NCBI GenBank assembly: GCA_963205465.1
Contig: CAUJKG010000083.1
Span: 1 to 7,244 of the forward strand
Origin: Pseudomonadota bacterium
GTDB lineage: Bacteria; Pseudomonadota; Alphaproteobacteria; Rhizobiales; Xanthobacteraceae
Direction of reading: 5' to 3'
Length of the DNA stretch: 7,244 nucleotides
Made by a program: the position numbers and the translations under genes
The notes under the pieces: model-generated
The model's database searches: none
Seen by the model: the letters and a program-made list of their open reading frames with translations, nothing else
Told to the model about the DNA's origin: nothing
Shown: piece by piece, positions 1 to 5,501 of the stretch
How positions within the stretch are numbered: the stretch's first letter is position 1
Layout of the letters: each line of letters begins with the position of its first letter

Positions 1-1
1 G

Positions 2-853
2 CCGAAGATCAGCGGCGAGTTTTCCGGCACGCTGATGCACGCCAAAGACTACAAATCGCCGGAAATCTTCGAAGGCAAGCGCGTGCTGATCTGCGGTATG
101 GGCAACACCGGCTGCGATATCGTGGTCGATGCGATCCATCGCGCCAGCCGCGTGTTCTGGAGCGTGCGCGGCGGCAATCACTTCGTGCCGAAATTCGTCG
201 CCGGGAAACCTGCCGACGAACGCAATCACAATGCAAAAATTGTTTTGCCGAAGAAGCTGCGCTCGATGCTGCACGAACCGGTTGCACGCTTCCTGGTTGG
301 CCCGCCCGAACGCTTCGGCTTGCCCAAACCTTCGCACCGGCTTTACGACCGCACGCCGATCGTCAATTCGCTTGTCTTGCAACATCTCGGTCAGGGCGAT
401 GTTTCGCTGCGCAAGCCGGTACAAGCGTTCGAAGGCAACGCTGCAATTTTCGAAGACGGCACGCGCGACGAGATCGACATCACGGTCTTCGCCACCGGCT
501 ACAAGATCACTTTTCCATTTCTTGACGATTTCGCGCCGCTGAACTGGCAGCCGCAGTTCGGTGCGCCGCGACTTTATATGAACGTGTTTCCGCGGGAAGA
601 TAACGGTCTCTTCGTCGCCGGACTGCTCGAAGGCGCGGGCGTAGGCTGGCCCGGACGGGCGCTCCAGACCGACCTCATCGCGGCTTACCTGAAGGCGAAG
701 AAAGAAAAGCCCGGCGCTGCGCAGGAGTTTCGCCGGGAAATTACGCGCTACGCGAATACGCCCGCCGGCAAGGAACGCGGCGAGCACGGCATCTTCGTCG
801 ACTTCCTGCAATATAAGCGCGACCTCAAACAGGCGATCGCGCGGCTTACGTGA
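2..853 (+). CDS. Flavin-containing monooxygenase, C-terminal part (5' end outside window)
   Basis: The reading frame is open from base 2 and ends at TGA 851-853, so about 283 residues are visible and the N-terminal FAD-binding part lies outside. The ATG at 35 is internal. Near the start is FSGTLMHAKDY, which fits the FMO signature FxGxxxHxxxY. It is followed by a second dinucleotide fold with GMGNTG (the NADPH-binding GxGxxG) and later by VFATGYK, the FATGY motif of this family. Family members use NADPH, FAD and oxygen to oxygenate a nucleophilic N or S atom, or insert oxygen into ketones. The substrate cannot be told from this fragment. The family is usually about 440-500 residues long, so roughly a third is missing. 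The next forward gene starts 69 nt downstream and may be co-transcribed. No frameshift is seen. The family call is firm; the specific reaction is open. Confidence 0.9.
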   Translation, partial: PKISGEFSGTLMHAKDYKSPEIFEGKRVLICGMGNTGCDIVVDAIHRASRVFWSVRGGNHFVPKFVAGKPADERNHNAKIVLPKKLRSMLHEPVARFLVGPPERFGLPKPSHRLYDRTPIVNSLVLQHLGQGDVSLRKPVQAFEGNAAIFEDGTRDEIDITVFATGYKITFPFLDDFAPLNWQPQFGAPRLYMNVFPREDNGLFVAGLLEGAGVGWPGRALQTDLIAAYLKAKKEKPGAAQEFRREITRYANTPAGKERGEHGIFVDFLQYKRDLKQAIARLT

Positions 854-912
854 GTTCCCCTTCATGCGAGAGGGAAATCATGCGACAAGTTCTGCTGCTG
901 CCCGTGACGACC

Positions 913-916
913 GGAG
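913..916 (+). promoter_or_regulatory. Shine-Dalgarno site fixing a TTG start
   Basis: GGAG at 913-916 lies six bases before TTG 923-925. It is the best ribosome-binding site near the front of this reading frame. It supports translation from TTG rather than from the first in-frame ATG at 1001, which would remove most of the predicted membrane helix. Confidence 0.6.
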
Positions 917-922
917 ACACCC

Positions 923-1603
923 TTGCGCTTTCTGGATTTCACTTCCTGGCAAAGCATTCTCTTGACCTTCATCGGCTTCGCCTTGCTGACGCTTATCAGC
1001 ATGGGCATTCGCCTGATCATGATGTTCTCCATCCAGCAGCGCCGCGAGCGCGTGAACCGGCAAATCAACGAGCGCCTGAAGACGCTGATCGCCGCTTACA
1101 AGACGCTCGGCGGTTCCTTCACCGGAACGCTGACGGTAAATCCGGCGCATATGCGCGATGCTCGCAGGGCGCAGGATCAGCAACCGCAAACCCGGAGCGA
1201 AGAGGCCGTGCTTGACGAACCGAGTTCGGAACGGAGCCGGAGAATTCGCGATGCCGTGGAAGCGGCGCTTTCGGACATCATCCTGCTCGGCACCGAAGAA
1301 CAAGTGCGTCTCGCCGCACAGGCAAGCACGCAACTCGTGAACGGCGAGCATGTACGCACCGACAAGCTCGTGGTTTCACTACGCGACTTCATCCGGCAAT
1401 CTCTGGACCTCGCGCCTATTCCGGCGGACACCGAGATTCCCGTGCAGGGGCCTGCGCGTCCATCCGGCTCAGGCAAAAGCGGTGGCAATCAAGGCGACCG
1501 CCGCCGCGGTGGAGCCGGCATGGGCATGGGAATGGGTGCTGGCGGCAGCACCGGCGCCGGATTGAGCGGCTCCGATCCGTCCAACACCGACACGCCGTCA
1601 TGA
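923..1603 (+). CDS. Uncharacterised single-pass membrane protein with Gly/Met-rich tail
   Basis: This 226-residue protein starts at TTG 923 behind a well-spaced GGAG. Residues 11-36 form one hydrophobic helix. Residues 37-60 (QQRRERVNRQINERLKTLIA) are charged and helix-prone, consistent with a cytoplasmic segment just inside the membrane. Residues 105-163 form a second ordered region (SRRIRDAVEAAL, LLGTEEQVRLAAQA, LVVSLRDFIRQ) that looks alpha-helical and well packed. Residues 176-226 are low complexity, with Gly, Ser and Pro, an RRRGG patch and a GMGMGMG run, so probably disordered. There is no signal-peptide cleavage site and no enzyme motif. I do not recognise a named family. The protein is probably an inner-membrane-anchored cytoplasmic protein. 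It lies between the monooxygenase and another small forward gene, which tells little about its role. That it is a real gene is supported by the start signal and by the membrane and helix layout. Confidence 0.75.
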   Translation: MRFLDFTSWQSILLTFIGFALLTLISMGIRLIMMFSIQQRRERVNRQINERLKTLIAAYKTLGGSFTGTLTVNPAHMRDARRAQDQQPQTRSEEAVLDEPSSERSRRIRDAVEAALSDIILLGTEEQVRLAAQASTQLVNGEHVRTDKLVVSLRDFIRQSLDLAPIPADTEIPVQGPARPSGSGKSGGNQGDRRRGGAGMGMGMGAGGSTGAGLSGSDPSNTDTPS

Positions 1604-1647
1604 TGCGCGATGTTGATGACCGAACATCAAGGCATGGGTAGCAGTGA

Positions 1648-1905
1648 ATGCGTTTCGTATTTCCACACAGTCATGCGTTTCGCAGAGGCCGCGTCACTGT
1701 CGATGACGACGGAAAAGCCGGACCGGAATGCCTGGTCGAATTTGGCGACGGCGTTACCGTCATCGCGGAATGGCGGAAAAACGAAGCAGATATTCAGCTT
1801 TCCGTTCCCGACTATCGCACCGCGAAGGGCACGCTTGTGACGGCGCGAACCTGGCGGCTCACGCGGGGCACGGATGGCCTGTGGCGGTCGGAGCGCGTGT
1901 CGTGA
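1648..1905 (+). CDS. Small hypothetical protein, 85 residues, beta-rich
   Basis: The frame has a TGA directly before ATG 1648 (1645-1647), so this is the earliest possible start. No strong Shine-Dalgarno site is visible. After a basic N-terminus (FRRGRV), the body alternates polar and hydrophobic residues with turns: CLVEFGDGVTVIAEW, ADIQLSVPDY, KGTLVTARTWRL, DGLWRSERV. This suggests a small beta-sheet or barrel-like cytoplasmic domain. The single cysteine is Cys28. There is no signal peptide or membrane helix. It starts 44 nt after the preceding forward gene, so a shared transcript is plausible. I do not recognise the family and assign no function. The amphipathic strand pattern makes a real protein more likely than chance, but the weak start signal leaves doubt. 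Confidence 0.6.
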   Translation: MRFVFPHSHAFRRGRVTVDDDGKAGPECLVEFGDGVTVIAEWRKNEADIQLSVPDYRTAKGTLVTARTWRLTRGTDGLWRSERVS

Positions 1906-1949
1906 GCGCCGAAAGCCGGTCGGCCTAAGGCTTCAAGCGTCCGGCAGGA

Positions 1950-2612
1950 TTACCGGGTCGCAAAGCGCCAACTCAATCCGCCACGCAGGACATGCGTCCG
2001 AATTTCGACATTGGTAACGCCGCCAACGACGGCTGGTGTCGCGTATGACTGGTCACCATAATCCGAATAGAGATACTCGAGGCGCGCGATGAGATTTGGA
2101 CGGAAAGCGTGTGCCAGCCCCAAGCCGGCCGTCCATCCTAGTCTGGTATCGCTATAGGATTGCCAGCACCCGCCAAGCAGCGACAGAACGCATCCGTCGA
2201 AGTTCGCGTAAGCAACACCACCGGTTACGTAAAGCAATGTCGAATTGATTGCGCGGCCGGCAACGCCGCGAAGCGAGCCTCCCCATTTCATATCGACGCG
2301 CGTACTATTGCCAAACCCTACGAATTCCGCGTCATCGGCAGCGCGCACACCCCAGAAATCCGCTTCGACTCCGAAAACCCAGCGCGAACCCGGCGTATGC
2401 CAACGGTAGCCGAGATGGCCGCCGGCAATAAAGCCGCTCGGCTCTATATCGGCAGTAATCGGAAGAGCTGGAATAGTCGTCGGAGTTTTTGCAGATAGTC
2501 CGCCGAGATCTATTCCCGCGTAAAAGCCACTCCAGTTCATTTGCGGCTCAATTGCCAAAGCATCGCCGGCGATAGCGAACACCGCAACGGCAGCGACAAT
2601 TGTTTTCCGCAT
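1950..2612 (-). CDS. Outer-membrane beta-barrel protein, Omp25/Omp31-like porin family
   Basis: This 220-residue protein has a Sec signal peptide: MRK, a hydrophobic stretch, then ALA before Ile21, the likely cleavage site. The mature N-terminus NWSGFYAGIDLGG is typical of the OMP_b-brl/Omp25-31 proteins of Rhizobiales. Further strands follow, among them FIAGGHLGYRW, WVFGVEADFWG, GSLRGVAGR, LLYVTGGVAYANF, LGWTAGLGLAHAF and LIARLEYLYSDYG. The length fits an eight-stranded barrel. The final strand ends LSWRFATR, so the usual terminal aromatic residue is followed by three extra residues. Cys141 and Cys149 sit in one predicted loop and could form a disulfide. Family members give structural integrity or allow small-molecule passage at the outer membrane; the specific role here is unknown. 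The gene is divergent from the LuxR-type regulator and shares a palindrome-bearing spacer with it. No clear Shine-Dalgarno site is seen. Confidence 0.88.
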   Translation of the reverse strand: MRKTIVAAVAVFAIAGDALAIEPQMNWSGFYAGIDLGGLSAKTPTTIPALPITADIEPSGFIAGGHLGYRWHTPGSRWVFGVEADFWGVRAADDAEFVGFGNSTRVDMKWGGSLRGVAGRAINSTLLYVTGGVAYANFDGCVLSLLGGCWQSYSDTRLGWTAGLGLAHAFRPNLIARLEYLYSDYGDQSYATPAVVGGVTNVEIRTHVLRGGLSWRFATR

Positions 2613-2701
2613 AGTCCCGAACCCCCGACCTTGAAAAGCAAATAAGCGGGCGCAAACACTGCGCCGTTGACGGCCAGTATCCAGATAGTGACAAAGAAAA
2701 A

Positions 2702-2719
2702 GTCCCCCGGCTGGAGGAC
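2702..2719. promoter_or_regulatory. Candidate operator dyad 1 in divergent spacer
   Basis: GTCCCCC at 2702-2708 and GGAGGAC at 2713-2719 form an inverted repeat with a GGCT centre and one mismatched pair. It resembles dyad 2 at 2764-2781, with 13 of 18 positions identical. The outermost base pair differs between the two sites (G/C here, A/T there) yet stays complementary. It lies about 90 bp upstream of the porin start. A role as a regulator binding site is inferred from form and position only. Confidence 0.4.
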
Positions 2720-2763
2720 GTTCTATGCCAGTCTGCGGCTGGCGCGGCGGCGTGCGATCGATG

Positions 2764-2781
2764 ATCCCCCAGGTGGGGGAT
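2764..2781. promoter_or_regulatory. Candidate operator dyad 2, perfect palindrome upstream of LuxR-type gene
   Basis: ATCCCCC at 2764-2770 and GGGGGAT at 2775-2781 are perfect 7-bp arms around AGGT. The site ends 53 bp before the regulator's ATG. The 18-bp length and symmetry suit a dimeric helix-turn-helix protein such as the LuxR type encoded next to it. No T-run follows, so it is not an intrinsic terminator. I could not place a convincing sigma-70 promoter relative to it. Confidence 0.5.
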
Positions 2782-2834
2782 AGAGAAGCTTTGGTTTAAA
2801 ACAAATATAGCGACTGGCCAGGGCCATTATTAAT

Positions 2835-3998
2835 ATGAACACTCCCGATCCAGCAGCTCTTTCGAACGTCATCGGCAAAATTTACGACAGCGCCATCGAT
2901 CCGGCGCTATGGCCAAGTGCGCTCAAGTCTGCAAGCGCATTGGTGGACGGCGTCTTCAGCTATATTGCGCTTTGGAACCCTCCCCGTCGCCAAATTCGAA
3001 TCCTCGCCTATTGGAGCGAGAACGAGGAGCTAGTTCGCTCTTACAATGCGATTATGCCCAAGATGCCGTTCTGGGATATTATCTCTCAGTATCGAATGGG
3101 CGACTTAGGCTGCAATCGGGAAATATGGCGGCGGACGGGCATCACCGAAAGCGAGATGCTGAGCACGGAATTCTTCAAAACATTTGCAACCCCTTATGGT
3201 CTGCGCGACGTGCTGGTAGGCACCGTCATCAATGACGGCTCCAACGTCAGCTCAGTTTGTCTTCACACCCCTTCGACGCGCGACCTGATCGGCCCACGCG
3301 ACCTGATGATCATGGAATTGCTGCTCCCGCATCTGCGGCGCGCGCTCACCATCGGCAACCTGCTTGATATGAAATCCATTGCCGCGGCCGGCCTCGCGTC
3401 GACGCTCGATGTCTTGAAGTTCGCCGTGATTCTGGTCGATCAAAACGGGCAAATCCTCCACAAAAACCAGGCTGCTACGCAACTGCTCTCCGACAGAAGC
3501 GTGATTTCAGCAAACGACAATATGATTGCAACACATCATGCCGGCGCAACAAATGCGCTGAAAGCTGCAATTGAACGCGCATCAAAAAATGAAGGCAAGC
3601 TGGGCTATGGCGGGATCGGCGTTCCCCTTCACGCGCGCAATTCCGGCACTGCCGCTGCCATCGCTCATGTGCTTCCGCTTGCCGCGGGAAGCATGAGGCC
3701 GGCCCTGTCTCTGGGTGCTGTTGCGGCTATTTTTATTTCGCGCACCGACGAACCGCCGCAGCCGCCGCTTGAAACGCTCATTGCACTTTTCGACCTTACG
3801 CCAACTGAAGCGCGCGTCATGGTCGAAATCTCGAAGGGAAAGAACCGCTCGGAAACGGCAGCCTTGCTGGGCATCGCGCCGTCTACCGTGAAAACCCACC
3901 TCTCGCGGGTGTTCGAGAAAACGCAAACATCGAAGCAATATGAGATCGCGCGCCTTGTGGCGCGGCTTACACCGCCGATTTCAACGAGTCAGGCATAG
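2835..3998 (+). CDS. LuxR-type helix-turn-helix transcriptional regulator with PAS-like sensor region
   Basis: This 387-residue protein has a clear C-terminal LuxR/GerE DNA-binding domain at about residues 321-378. It begins LTPTEARVMVEISKG, and the recognition helix TVKTHLSRVFEKT is near 351-363. Residues about 194-225 (FAVILVDQNGQILHKNQAATQLL) resemble the start of a PAS fold. Residues 1-180, opening with NVIGKIYDSAIDPALWPSAL, match the N-terminal type seen in many rhizobial LuxR-family proteins whose ligand is unknown. There is no receiver-domain phosphorylation site and I do not recognise an autoinducer-binding domain, so it is unlikely to be a response regulator or a classical quorum sensor. 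ATG 2835 is preceded by AGGG at 2820-2823, 11 bases away, which is usable but loose. It acts in the cytoplasm on DNA. The divergent porin and the palindromes suggest local control; this is inference. Confidence 0.88.
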   Translation: MNTPDPAALSNVIGKIYDSAIDPALWPSALKSASALVDGVFSYIALWNPPRRQIRILAYWSENEELVRSYNAIMPKMPFWDIISQYRMGDLGCNREIWRRTGITESEMLSTEFFKTFATPYGLRDVLVGTVINDGSNVSSVCLHTPSTRDLIGPRDLMIMELLLPHLRRALTIGNLLDMKSIAAAGLASTLDVLKFAVILVDQNGQILHKNQAATQLLSDRSVISANDNMIATHHAGATNALKAAIERASKNEGKLGYGGIGVPLHARNSGTAAAIAHVLPLAAGSMRPALSLGAVAAIFISRTDEPPQPPLETLIALFDLTPTEARVMVEISKGKNRSETAALLGIAPSTVKTHLSRVFEKTQTSKQYEIARLVARLTPPISTSQA

Positions 3999-4035
3999 TC
4001 CGCGGCGCTACGGCTGCGACCCGAAGAAAAGGTCA

Positions 4036-4050
4036 ACGACACCATGTCGT
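4036..4050 (-). terminator. Possible terminator hairpin downstream of tRNA-Ser
   Basis: ACGACA at 4036-4041 and TGTCGT at 4045-4050 form a perfect 6-bp stem with a 3-nt loop. On the minus strand the stem is followed, after a few bases, by the T-rich CTTTTCTT. It lies 33 nt beyond the tRNA 3' end. The stem is short and the T-run is not immediately adjacent, so this is tentative. Confidence 0.3.
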
Positions 4051-4082
4051 GCGGCTTAGCGCAGGGCGGCGCGCGATTGACT

Positions 4083-4172
4083 TGGCGGAGAGAGAGGGAT
4101 TCGAACCCTCGATACGGTTTCCCGTATACACGCTTTCCAAGCGTGCGCCTTCAACCACTCGGCCACCTCTCC
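4083..4172 (-). tRNA. tRNA-Ser (anticodon GGA)
   Basis: Read on the minus strand, the acceptor 5' strand GGAGAGG (4172-4166) pairs with TCTCTCC (4093-4087), with one G-U pair. The discriminator is G, as expected for serine, and CCA is encoded at 4085-4083. The anticodon stem CACGC/GCGTG encloses loop TTGGAAA with anticodon GGA, which reads UCC and UCU codons. A long variable arm (TATACGGGAAACCGTAT) marks a class II tRNA. The T arm is GAGGG-TTCGAAT-CCCTC. All arms are intact. Confidence 0.97.
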
Positions 4173-4203
4173 ATCTTCAGGCACCTTTCGGGCAGGCAGG
4201 GGC

Positions 4204-4209
4204 ATAATA
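4204..4209 (-). promoter_or_regulatory. Possible -10 element for tRNA-Ser
   Basis: On the minus strand this reads TATTAT, one base from the sigma-70 consensus, and lies 31 nt upstream of the mature tRNA 5' end. That leaves room for a short leader. The best -35 at 17-bp spacing is only TTCTTG, a poor match, so the promoter is tentative. Confidence 0.3.
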
Positions 4210-4300
4210 CGGCTGCGCAGGAAGGACAAGAACACCACGCAAATTTTGGCGCGCCGCCGCCAACTGGAAATTGCCCGGCAATAGCGCTATTTCCCTGGCC

Positions 4301-4615
4301 ATGGTCCGCTTTCTGTTTCGTTTCACGGGGCTTTGGCTGGTCGCAGGCGCCTTCGTCGCGCTCGTGATCGACGGAACCCGTAGCGTCAGCGCATCGCGAT
4401 TCATCTTCGCCCCGGTCCGCGATATCTGGACCATGTTTGATGCCGCGACCCTCAAAATGGTGCAGGAGAAAGCCGCTCCCGGCCTTGCCACGCAGCTCCT
4501 GGAAGGGCTGCTCGCCATGCCTTTCTTCGTCCTGCTCGCGCTATTCGGCTTCCTCTTCCTCCTGATCGGGCGGCGCAAACACGAGCGCGTCATCGGCTAT
4601 TCTTCGCGGGACTGA
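4301..4615 (+). CDS. Small inner-membrane protein of unknown function, two helices
   Basis: From ATG 4301 the protein has 104 residues: MVRFLFRFTGLWLVAGAFVALV gives a first membrane helix at about residues 6-23, then the motif DGTRSVSASRF, and a second helix at about 67-89 (LLEGLLAMPFFVLLALFGFLFLLIG) before a basic tail RRKHERVIGYSSRD. The intervening loop includes APVRDIWTMFDAATLKMVQ. The basic tail favours both ends facing the cytoplasm. An in-frame TTG at 4271 would add ten residues, but neither start has a clear ribosome-binding site; I prefer ATG because the MxRFxFR opening matches small rhizobial membrane proteins as I recall them. It lies 128 nt from tRNA-Ser, on the other strand, and 90 nt before msrA. 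No catalytic motif is present and no function is assigned. Confidence 0.72.
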   Translation: MVRFLFRFTGLWLVAGAFVALVIDGTRSVSASRFIFAPVRDIWTMFDAATLKMVQEKAAPGLATQLLEGLLAMPFFVLLALFGFLFLLIGRRKHERVIGYSSRD

Positions 4616-4623
4616 AGCTTTCC

Positions 4624-4659
4624 CTCGCGAGGCTTTGATCGGCGCCCCGCTCGCGAGGC
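4624..4659. repeat. Pair of CTCGCGAGGC direct repeats containing an 8-bp palindrome
   Basis: The decamer CTCGCGAGGC occurs at 4624-4633 and 4650-4659, 26 bp apart. Its first eight bases, CTCGCGAG, are a perfect palindrome, so the two copies could also pair as an 8-bp stem with an 18-nt loop. No T-run follows. The second copy overlaps where a -35 element would sit relative to the candidate -10 at 4674-4679. It could be an operator pair for msrA, or chance in GC-rich DNA. Confidence 0.4.
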
Positions 4660-4673
4660 CGCGTTCCGGCTCC

Positions 4674-4679
4674 TATATT
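4674..4679 (+). promoter_or_regulatory. Candidate -10 element upstream of msrA
   Basis: TATATT is an AT-rich island in GC-rich surroundings, 26 nt upstream of the msrA start. It would give a leader of about 20 nt containing the ribosome-binding site. The -35 position, near TCGCGA, does not match consensus, so an activator would be needed or the call is wrong. Confidence 0.3.
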
Positions 4680-4691
4680 GAGGCCAGAAAC

Positions 4692-4698
4692 AAGGGAG
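4692..4698 (+). promoter_or_regulatory. Strong Shine-Dalgarno site of msrA
   Basis: AAGGGAG at 4692-4698 precedes ATG 4706 by seven bases. It fixes the msrA start and suggests efficient translation. It is the strongest ribosome-binding site in the window. Confidence 0.75.
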
Positions 4699-4705
4699 AC
4701 CCCCG

Positions 4706-5362
4706 ATGCTCTTCTTCCGTAAAAGCCTGGAAATTCCCGCGGCGAAGGACGCCTTGCCCGGCCGCAAGTCCGCGATTCCGACCGCCGAGACCCACTTCGT
4801 TCTGAAGACGCCGATCAAGGGGCCTTATCCTGCCGGTTTCAAACAGGCGATTTTTGGCCTCGGCTGTTTCTGGGGCGCAGAACGCAAATTCTGGGAACTG
4901 CCAGGCGTCTACACCACGGCCGTGGGTTATGCCGCCGGCCATACCCCGAACGCGACCTATGAAGAAGTATGTTCGGGCCGCACCGGGCATAACGAGGTCG
5001 TGCTCGTCGTTTACGACCCCGCGAAGATTTCGTTCGCGCAGCTCCTGAAGACCTTCTGGGAGAGCCACGACCCGACGCAAGGCATGCGCCAGGGCAATGA
5101 TATCGGCACGCAATATCGCTCCGGCATTTACGTCTCCGGTGCGGATGAGCAGGCGGCCGCACAGACCTCGAAGGCCGAATACGAGAAAGCGCTCAAAGCC
5201 AAAGGCTATGACGGGATCACCACCGAGATTCTTCCCACGCCTGCGTTCTATTTCGCCGAGGACTACCACCAGCAGTATCTCGCGAAGAACCCGCATGGTT
5301 ATTGCGGTCTCGGCGGTACCGGCGTCGCCTGCCAGATCGGCACCGGCGTTTCCGCGCATTAG
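4706..5362 (+). CDS. msrA: Peptide-methionine (S)-S-oxide reductase MsrA
   Basis: This 218-residue protein reduces the S epimer of methionine sulfoxide in proteins and free methionine, using thioredoxin as electron donor in the cytoplasm. The catalytic motif GLGCFWGAER places the nucleophilic cysteine at residue 54. The family pattern continues with TAVGYAAGHTPNATYEEVCSGRTGHNEVV, which includes the conserved glutamate, then ESHDPTQGMRQGNDIGTQYRS, and YFAEDYHQQYLAKNPHGYC. Cys200 and Cys209 near the C-terminus are the likely resolving cysteines, as in the three-cysteine E. coli type. The length matches full-length MsrA, including the leading extension MLFFRKSLEIP. No signal peptide is seen and no MsrB domain is fused. 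The start is set by the AAGGGAG site. A dispersed repeat lies just after the stop and may end transcription. The assignment is secure. Confidence 0.97.
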   Translation: MLFFRKSLEIPAAKDALPGRKSAIPTAETHFVLKTPIKGPYPAGFKQAIFGLGCFWGAERKFWELPGVYTTAVGYAAGHTPNATYEEVCSGRTGHNEVVLVVYDPAKISFAQLLKTFWESHDPTQGMRQGNDIGTQYRSGIYVSGADEQAAAQTSKAEYEKALKAKGYDGITTEILPTPAFYFAEDYHQQYLAKNPHGYCGLGGTGVACQIGTGVSAH

Positions 5363-5457
5363 AGCGCGATGGCTTTTCTTCGAATCGCCATCCCGCTTTA
5401 ACTCTTTGATTGAGCATGATCTTTTCCGAAAACGCTTCACACTTTTCGGGATCATGC
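5361..5457. repeat. Composite palindromic intergenic repeat, full copy
   Basis: Two hairpins lie in tandem. Hairpin A has arms AGCGCGATGGC (5363-5373) and GCCATCCCGCT (5387-5397), with one mismatch and a 13-nt loop, followed by T-rich TTAACTCTTTG. Hairpin B has outer arms GCATGATC (5414-5421) and GATCATGC (5450-5457), a one-sided TTTT bulge, inner arms CCGAAAA and TTTTCGG, and a loop of about ten bases. I recall this element as dispersed in Bradyrhizobium-type genomes. It begins inside the msrA stop codon and could act as its terminator or stabilise its mRNA. A copy of hairpin B recurs at 6088-6132. Confidence 0.85.
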
Positions 5458-5501
5458 GCTAGCGCTTGCAAGAATCTGCCCTGCCGTGGCATCGGTCTCT
5501 C

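Noticed and set aside
855..876. Hairpin TTCCC/GGGAA after the monooxygenase stop
   Set aside because: The stem is only five pairs with a mismatched interior and no T-run, so it is not a supportable terminator.
850..1215. Open forward frame overlapping the end of the monooxygenase gene
   Set aside because: Its translation is rich in Arg, Ala and Pro with no motif, and it overlaps the membrane-protein gene at 923, which has a good start signal and sensible domain layout.
878..1351. Long open frame on the minus strand opposite the membrane-protein gene
   Set aside because: It is an antisense shadow of GC-rich coding sequence, with no ribosome-binding site or recognisable protein features.
1912..1934. 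AAGCC/GGCTT inverted repeat beyond the porin gene end
   Set aside because: Five pairs with a large loop and no clear T-tract on the minus strand; too weak to call a terminator.
4083..4110. tRNA-Ser 3' end as an attachment site
   Set aside because: No second copy of the tRNA 3' sequence was found in the window and no integrase gene is present.
4044..4367. Open frames running through the tRNA-Ser gene on both strands
   Set aside because: The tRNA folds perfectly and explains the sequence; the frames have no coding features.
4673..5455. 260-codon minus-strand frame over msrA
   Set aside because: MsrA on the plus strand is certain, and the opposite translation is a codon-bias artefact without family motifs.
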